From: Gammaproteobacteria bacterium
Lineage (GTDB): Bacteria > Pseudomonadota > Gammaproteobacteria > Pseudomonadales > Pseudomonadaceae
DNA: 18,251 nt
Reading direction: 5' to 3'
Assembly (NCBI GenBank): GCA_012735335.1
Contig: JAAYHO010000103.1
Span: forward strand, 1-18,251
In this document: positions 14,187 to 18,251 of the stretch, piece by piece
Position numbering within the stretch: the first letter of the stretch is position 1
Layout of the letters: every line of letters begins with the position of its first letter
Program-made: the position numbers and the translations under genes
The notes under the pieces: generated by a model
Told to the model about the DNA's origin: nothing
Database searches by the model: none
The model's input: only the letters and a program-made list of their open reading frames with translations

Positions 14187-16451
14187 CTAGCGCACCAGTT
14201 GCGGCGTGCCGCAGCTGATCGCATGCACGGTGACATCGGTGCGGCCCAATTCCAGGCCGAGTGCATTGGCGAGGATAGTGGTCAGCAGGGCGCCGATGCC
14301 GTTGAGGATGGGCTTGAGCAGCTGCAGCACTGGTTTGAGCATGATGCAGAGTATGCCCGAGCAGGTGAATTGGTCCCCCGGGGCCGCCAGACTGTTACCG
14401 TCTCTATTGGCGCTCAGATTGATACCGCCAGGCTTGTCTTTCAGTAGTTTTTTCAGATTGTTTTCAACACAGGTGTTCCATGCCAGTAAGGCAGAAAGCA
14501 GACCGCCACAAGCGTAGTGACCGTTACTGAGTGTGGAGATACCCAAGATATCCAGTAAGCCGAAGGGGACGGTATAGGCTTTGAATGCTTCGCTGAAAGT
14601 TCCGTCATCCCAAGTGCTTTGTGGGCAAACCGCTAACACACAGCTTTTGGGAATGCTTTTGGGTATTAGCCAGTCCTGGTCGACAAGGGGAGGTAGTATC
14701 TGATTGCCGTCAGCATCACGCTCCTCACTACCTTGCAGAATAAGCTGGGTGACAGCGTCGACATTATAAGCGCCGGCTTTTTTACTTGCTTCCAAGTATT
14801 GTGTCGCCAGCTTTTCGATTAGCTGGTTCTCGGCTCTTTGGTCATAAGTCAGGTTGGGATCATCATTGGCCGGTTTTCGGAACAGGCCACTGAGCAGATC
14901 CAACAGACCACTGACCAGATTATCCACTGTGTTGCCGAGTGCAAGCGGGTTGACAGTAGTGGAGCGAGTTTCACCTGCAACCATGTCCAGTAACTCGTCG
15001 TCGTGTGCCAGCGCAGGGACATGTGTCTTGCCGCTGAGCACCGGAATATGCAGCAGCCTGATCAGCTCGTCCTCCTGCAGGGCAACTTCGCAGCTGCCGC
15101 TGGTGGACCATTTTCCTTCCTCGGACATCTTGCCGACGCAGGCATTGAGTATGTCTGTTTCCACCCAGATATCCGCAGTGGGCGTTCCGGCGTCACAGTG
15201 GATGGCCTCCAGGGTGCCTTCGCCAGACACCAGGTCGATCCAGATGGGTAGATTGATCCGGGTGCCCAGTACGGTATCGGTCAGCCAGGCAAGAATGCCG
15301 CCCAGCAGCTTGTTGGTATCGACTCCAACATACAGGCGTATCTGGGCGTTGTAGGCCTTGGTGCCTACCGGCCCGATACCAATGGAAGGTGGTTCGACAA
15401 TCCCCAACTCGATCTGGGCCAGCCCGAGCACGTTCAGGTTGCTCACTTCCAGGCCTCGACCATTGGCCCCGATCAGAATACCGGCACCCAAAAGATCGCC
15501 CAGGTTGATCTGGGTGTCCAGTGCGGCGCCCAGGGTGCCATCCGGGCTGGATTCCAGTTTCAGCAGGCCTGGTTGATCCTCGGTGCCGAACAGTTGCAGG
15601 TTGACATCCTTGAGGATAGGGCTGGTCAGAATACCCTGGCGCAGCAGATCCAACTGCGCCAATAGTACCGAGTCAGAGACTACTTGGGCTGATAAACCGA
15701 TCAGGCGGTCAAGGCCGAGCAGACCCACTTCGGTATTGACCAGATCAACCAGTCCCTGAGGACTGAGAGCCTTGAGCTCATGGATGCCGACCTTGATGCC
15801 CAATGCCTTGAGCAGGCCGGCTGGGGTGATTTGAGCGCTGGCCAGACCATCGGAGTCGAGGACGGTCAGATGTTCTGGCTTCAGCCCCACGGTTTTCAGC
15901 AACTGGCCGAGTAGCTTGTTATCATTCAGGCGCAGCAGTTGCGCACCCACACTGAATGAGGCAGTCGGAGCTTCACGCACGGCGGTGGCTTCAGCTCTCA
16001 AGTCAACAGTGGGAAGGCGATCGAGCAGTTGCGCTATCAGGCTGTTCTGCACGCTTTTGATGGCAGTGACTTTAACAGCTCGGCCACCGGGGTCGACAGT
16101 AATGATGCGGCTTCCGTCGCCTGCGGCATCTCCCGGCGTTACCGTGGCGCACTGGGTGAGCAGGGACTGGCCGCTGTTCTGTAAGAAGCCGTGTCGCAGG
16201 GCGTTTTCGTCAGCGTAGCCGGCAGCGTTGCCGGGTTCGGCTGCACAATTGCCGTTTTCAAGACGTGCCACCGCTTCCAGTGCGGCCATATCGGCAATTT
16301 TCTGCAGCTTCCGCTGCTCCATGTACAAGCGACCGCCATCCACTACGAGGGCCAGGAAAAGCAGAAGCACCAACAGGGTGAAGGCCGTCAGAATGCTGAA
16401 TGCACCGCGCTGATGAATTTTGGGTGGTAGGTGCATGGAGAAGCGGGACAT
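14187..16451 (-). CDS. Large TadG-like pilus assembly protein
   Basis: A 754-residue protein with an N-terminal TadG-type opening: HQRGAFSILTAFTLLVLLLFLALVVDGGRLYMEQRKLQKIADMAAL in overlapping pieces, a single membrane helix at about 17-38 followed by the conserved helix that precedes the exported part. The remainder is long, rich in Leu and Gly, and contains many LL-rich, possibly repetitive segments between residues 170 and 380. About a dozen cysteines, mostly in the second half, suggest disulfides in the periplasm. No von Willebrand MIDAS motif was recognised, so the adhesive role seen in some TadG relatives is not shown. ATG 16451 has AAGGAG seven bases upstream. GC content falls in its middle part (about 14400-14850). 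It is the second gene of the tadE-tadG-tadE operon. Confidence 0.85.
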   Translation of the reverse strand: MSRFSMHLPPKIHQRGAFSILTAFTLLVLLLFLALVVDGGRLYMEQRKLQKIADMAALEAVARLENGNCAAEPGNAAGYADENALRHGFLQNSGQSLLTQCATVTPGDAAGDGSRIITVDPGGRAVKVTAIKSVQNSLIAQLLDRLPTVDLRAEATAVREAPTASFSVGAQLLRLNDNKLLGQLLKTVGLKPEHLTVLDSDGLASAQITPAGLLKALGIKVGIHELKALSPQGLVDLVNTEVGLLGLDRLIGLSAQVVSDSVLLAQLDLLRQGILTSPILKDVNLQLFGTEDQPGLLKLESSPDGTLGAALDTQINLGDLLGAGILIGANGRGLEVSNLNVLGLAQIELGIVEPPSIGIGPVGTKAYNAQIRLYVGVDTNKLLGGILAWLTDTVLGTRINLPIWIDLVSGEGTLEAIHCDAGTPTADIWVETDILNACVGKMSEEGKWSTSGSCEVALQEDELIRLLHIPVLSGKTHVPALAHDDELLDMVAGETRSTTVNPLALGNTVDNLVSGLLDLLSGLFRKPANDDPNLTYDQRAENQLIEKLATQYLEASKKAGAYNVDAVTQLILQGSEERDADGNQILPPLVDQDWLIPKSIPKSCVLAVCPQSTWDDGTFSEAFKAYTVPFGLLDILGISTLSNGHYACGGLLSALLAWNTCVENNLKKLLKDKPGGINLSANRDGNSLAAPGDQFTCSGILCIMLKPVLQLLKPILNGIGALLTTILANALGLELGRTDVTVHAISCGTPQLVR

Positions 16452-16502
16452 GGATGAACTCCTTGGCAGTGTGCCTGGTCAGCATTAGCGTGGGTGAGGG
16501 GG

Positions 16503-16991
16503 TCAGTGCAGCAGCACTGTCGCTTCTCCCCGAATCTCATCGGGTAACGGAACCAGATCCAGACCAAACAGCGATATGGGCGTCAGGATCGAAGAGGGAT
16601 TATCGTGGCGGACACAGGCGCTCCAGGTATCGCCGTGGATTTTCAGATATGCCTCATAACCTGGACATAGCTGCGCCCAGGCATTGGGTAACCACGAATC
16701 CTCGATGACCCGGTTTGCCTGACGCTGAATATCAGCGTGCTCCAGAGTCGAGTATTTCAGGCTTATTGCCTGGCGGAGTGCCTCTGAAGATAGTTCGTGA
16801 TAAGTGGCACTTAGTAACAGCGGAATGAAATACCCAACCATCCCATAGAAGATCATAAACACCAGCACAAACATAAAGGCGAACTCGATACTTGCCGCGC
16901 CTTGTTGTTTCGTCCCTGCTGTCTGTCGCTGCATCGTCTGCCCCGCTGCCAAAGCCCGTTCGGCAGATCCCTTGAAATCGCTGGTGTGCAT
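16503..16991 (-). CDS. TadE-like pseudopilin (first copy)
   Basis: A 162-residue TadE-type protein. The frame is open to 17120, but translation probably starts at ATG 16991 (MHTSDFKGSAERAL), because the upstream codons cover the AT-rich promoter. A cut after Gly31 in KQQG would yield AASIEF with Glu at +5, followed by the hydrophobic helix FAFMFVLVFMIFYGMVGYFI. The exported part shares SWLPNAW, two cysteines (QLCPGY, SACVRH) and a C-terminal block ILTPISLFGLDLVPLP with the second copy, so the two are paralogues. A start at ATG 16934 is possible. It is first in the operon, with a 51-base gap before TadG. Confidence 0.82.
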   Translation of the reverse strand: MHTSDFKGSAERALAAGQTMQRQTAGTKQQGAASIEFAFMFVLVFMIFYGMVGYFIPLLLSATYHELSSEALRQAISLKYSTLEHADIQRQANRVIEDSWLPNAWAQLCPGYEAYLKIHGDTWSACVRHDNPSSILTPISLFGLDLVPLPDEIRGEATVLLH

Positions 16992-17054
16992 GGAACTTTT
17001 AGTTCCACCGTGTATTATAAGGAATTGTTGGGGAAATATAAATAATGAGTTCCA
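16991..17054 (-). promoter_or_regulatory. Promoter and TGGAACT repeats of the tad-like operon
   Basis: On the minus strand a perfect -10 hexamer TATAAT occupies 17019-17014, with no good -35 at 17 bases (TTATAT). This points to an activator-dependent promoter. Transcription would start near 17007. There TGGAACT (16991-16997) and AGTTCCA (17001-17007) form a perfect seven-base inverted repeat around TTT, reaching the first base of the start codon. A third copy, AGTTCCA, lies at 17048-17054, upstream of the -10. The arrangement suggests an operator or a hairpin over the ribosome binding region. Confidence 0.5.
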
Positions 17055-17267
17055 ACTATATACAAGGTTATGTTGGTGTGGGGTTGTTTGGTTTGGCTGT
17101 ATAGATGCTTGGGTGGGCACTGTTCTGTTTGTGCCATCCGACTAATACCAATTCAATATTTATAGTTTCCTGATACTGCCTATTCTGGTCGCATGCAGAA
17201 AACCTCGTTCGGGATTGGGCCGCGCGAGGCTTCGCCGTTGGCTACTGATTGGAGTAATGGAGTTCCC

Positions 17268-18071
17268 ATGGGAATCATGATGAAAGTAACAGCCCTGTGC
17301 GCCTTGGCGTTTTTGACTGGATGCGCGAGCGTAAATGGCAATCAGGGTAATCAGACCCCGGGTCCATTGGAGTTTGATAATGTCGAGCGCGTATTGACGG
17401 ACCTGGGGCCTGACTATGTGCGCAGAGGCACGGCCATTGCGCCCCGGAGTATTGCCCAGGTGGTGCCGGGCAGCAGCAAGAATGATGTCAGGAGCCTGAT
17501 GGGGACTCCGGTCGATGAGGTCAACCAGCGCTGGTGGCGCTACAACGTCAATCTGCCTCTGGATTCCGCGGGCGATTACCTGGTGTGTCAGTTCGGTGTT
17601 GCGTTTGACCCTGATGGCCTGGTTACCAGCAGTAAGTGGCGTAGGCCGCAATGTACTGCACGTTATGAGGAGCTGATCCGGCCCGAGGTCCCAGAGGTTC
17701 AGGAAATCACCCTGTTCAGCGACGTGCTTTTTGGCTTTGACAGCGCGACGCTCTCCGCTGAAGGACTGAAAGAGCTGGATCTCGCTGCACATGTCGTGCT
17801 CAGCCAGATGCAGCTTGACCGCGTCGTAGTTGTAGGTCACTCGGACCGTATTGGTTCTGATCGCTATAACGACGCACTGTCGCAGCGCCGTGCAGAGGCC
17901 GTGCGCAATCGGCTGCTTGCCAAAGGAGTCGACGGTCGCCTGGTTTCCGCCGAAGGGCGCGGTGCCAGAGAGCCTCTGGTCGAGTGTCAGGGTCGCGCCA
18001 TTACAGCATCTCTCAAACAGTGCCTGCAGCCCAATCGGCGCGTGCAGATCATGATCTACGGCCAGCGTTGA
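17268..18071 (+). CDS. OmpA-family lipoprotein with BamE/SmpA-like domain
   Basis: A 267-residue outer-membrane lipoprotein. MGIMMKVTALCALAFLTGC is a lipoprotein signal with Cys19 in the lipobox and Ala at +2, which favours outer-membrane sorting. Residues about 60-125 resemble the SmpA/OmlA (BamE) fold (VVPGSSKNDVRSLMGTPVDE, then WWRYN). Residues about 150-267 form an OmpA C-terminal peptidoglycan-binding domain (FGFDSATLSAEGLKELD, VVVGHSDRIGSDRYNDALSQR, and a final NRRVQI). GGAG five bases before ATG 17268 decides the start; the frame continues upstream to 17193 without a signal peptide. The ATG is centred in the palindrome TTCCCATGGGAA (17263-17274). It probably anchors an envelope machine; being 104 bases before a Bap-like adhesin gene, it may serve its secretion or display. 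Confidence 0.88.
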   Translation: MGIMMKVTALCALAFLTGCASVNGNQGNQTPGPLEFDNVERVLTDLGPDYVRRGTAIAPRSIAQVVPGSSKNDVRSLMGTPVDEVNQRWWRYNVNLPLDSAGDYLVCQFGVAFDPDGLVTSSKWRRPQCTARYEELIRPEVPEVQEITLFSDVLFGFDSATLSAEGLKELDLAAHVVLSQMQLDRVVVVGHSDRIGSDRYNDALSQRRAEAVRNRLLAKGVDGRLVSAEGRGAREPLVECQGRAITASLKQCLQPNRRVQIMIYGQR

Positions 18072-18175
18072 AGGGTATGCCTGGCCCCAGCGCTGGCGAC
18101 TCGAAAGGTCGCGGGATGCCGGGTGCACAGGTTCGACGCTAAAGAAGCTAGAAATTCGTTTTGGAGTAATTGAGC

Positions 18176-18251
18176 ATGGCAGGCAACACAATAGACATCA
18201 TTGCAAAATCCGGCGATTCCTCGGTCAGCCTACCGGTGGACAGCATAATCA
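18176..18251 (+). CDS. N-terminal fragment of a probable Bap-type adhesin
   Basis: Only 25 codons are present before the right edge. ATG 18176 has GGAG nine bases upstream. The peptide begins MAGNTIDIIAKSG and continues DSSVSLPVDSII. This resembles the short prefix domain at the start of Bap/BapA-like giant biofilm adhesins, which lack a Sec signal and leave by type I secretion. The match is from memory of the family pattern and is short, so the call is tentative. It lies downstream of the OmpA-family lipoprotein on the same strand and may share its transcript. Confidence 0.5.
   Translation, partial: MAGNTIDIIAKSGDSSVSLPVDSII

Overview
The window is chromosomal DNA of high GC content from a gammaproteobacterium of the Pseudomonas type. 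The divergent M16 protease / ftsY-ftsE-ftsX-rpoH block is the arrangement I recall from Pseudomonas. An Anr-type box precedes hemN, and an AlgU/RpoE-type promoter precedes rpoH. A member of the Pseudomonas pertucinogena (Halopseudomonas) lineage is possible, but that is only a guess from gene mix and composition. No tRNA, rRNA, CRISPR array or insertion sequence was seen.

Positions 1-4411 hold the core block. The 5' end of a periplasmic M16 peptidase gene lies on the minus strand. Divergent from it are ftsY (SRP receptor), ftsE and ftsX (ABC-type regulator of septal wall hydrolysis; the genes are nearly fused), and rpoH (heat-shock sigma factor). rpoH has its own predicted AlgU promoter and ends in a strong intrinsic terminator. 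Positions 4429-6543 hold a small membrane-anchored protein of unknown function and hemN (oxygen-independent coproporphyrinogen III dehydrogenase), with an Anr/FNR box placed as in a class II activated promoter.

Positions 6563-12408 are a mixed accessory/housekeeping stretch. It contains a 996-residue Cache-PAS-PAS-GGDEF-EAL cyclic-di-GMP protein, an alpha/beta hydrolase, a YqjG-type glutathionyl-hydroquinone reductase and a YigZ/IMPACT family protein.

Positions 12478-18251 look like one surface-attachment locus, lower in GC in places. A NarL/LuxR-type response regulator resembling PprB faces a three-gene minus-strand operon encoding TadE-like, giant TadG-like and TadE-like proteins. Divergent from that operon are an OmpA-family lipoprotein with a BamE-like domain and the first 25 codons of what looks like a Bap-type giant adhesin. 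In Pseudomonas aeruginosa PprB coordinates Flp/Tad pili and the BapA adhesin (established knowledge). Here similar parts appear side by side, but none of the Tad ATPase, platform or secretin genes is in view. The two TadE-like proteins are visibly paralogous and flank TadG, and a symmetric TGGAACT repeat sits between the -10 box and the start codon of the operon. This region is the most promising place for an undescribed system.
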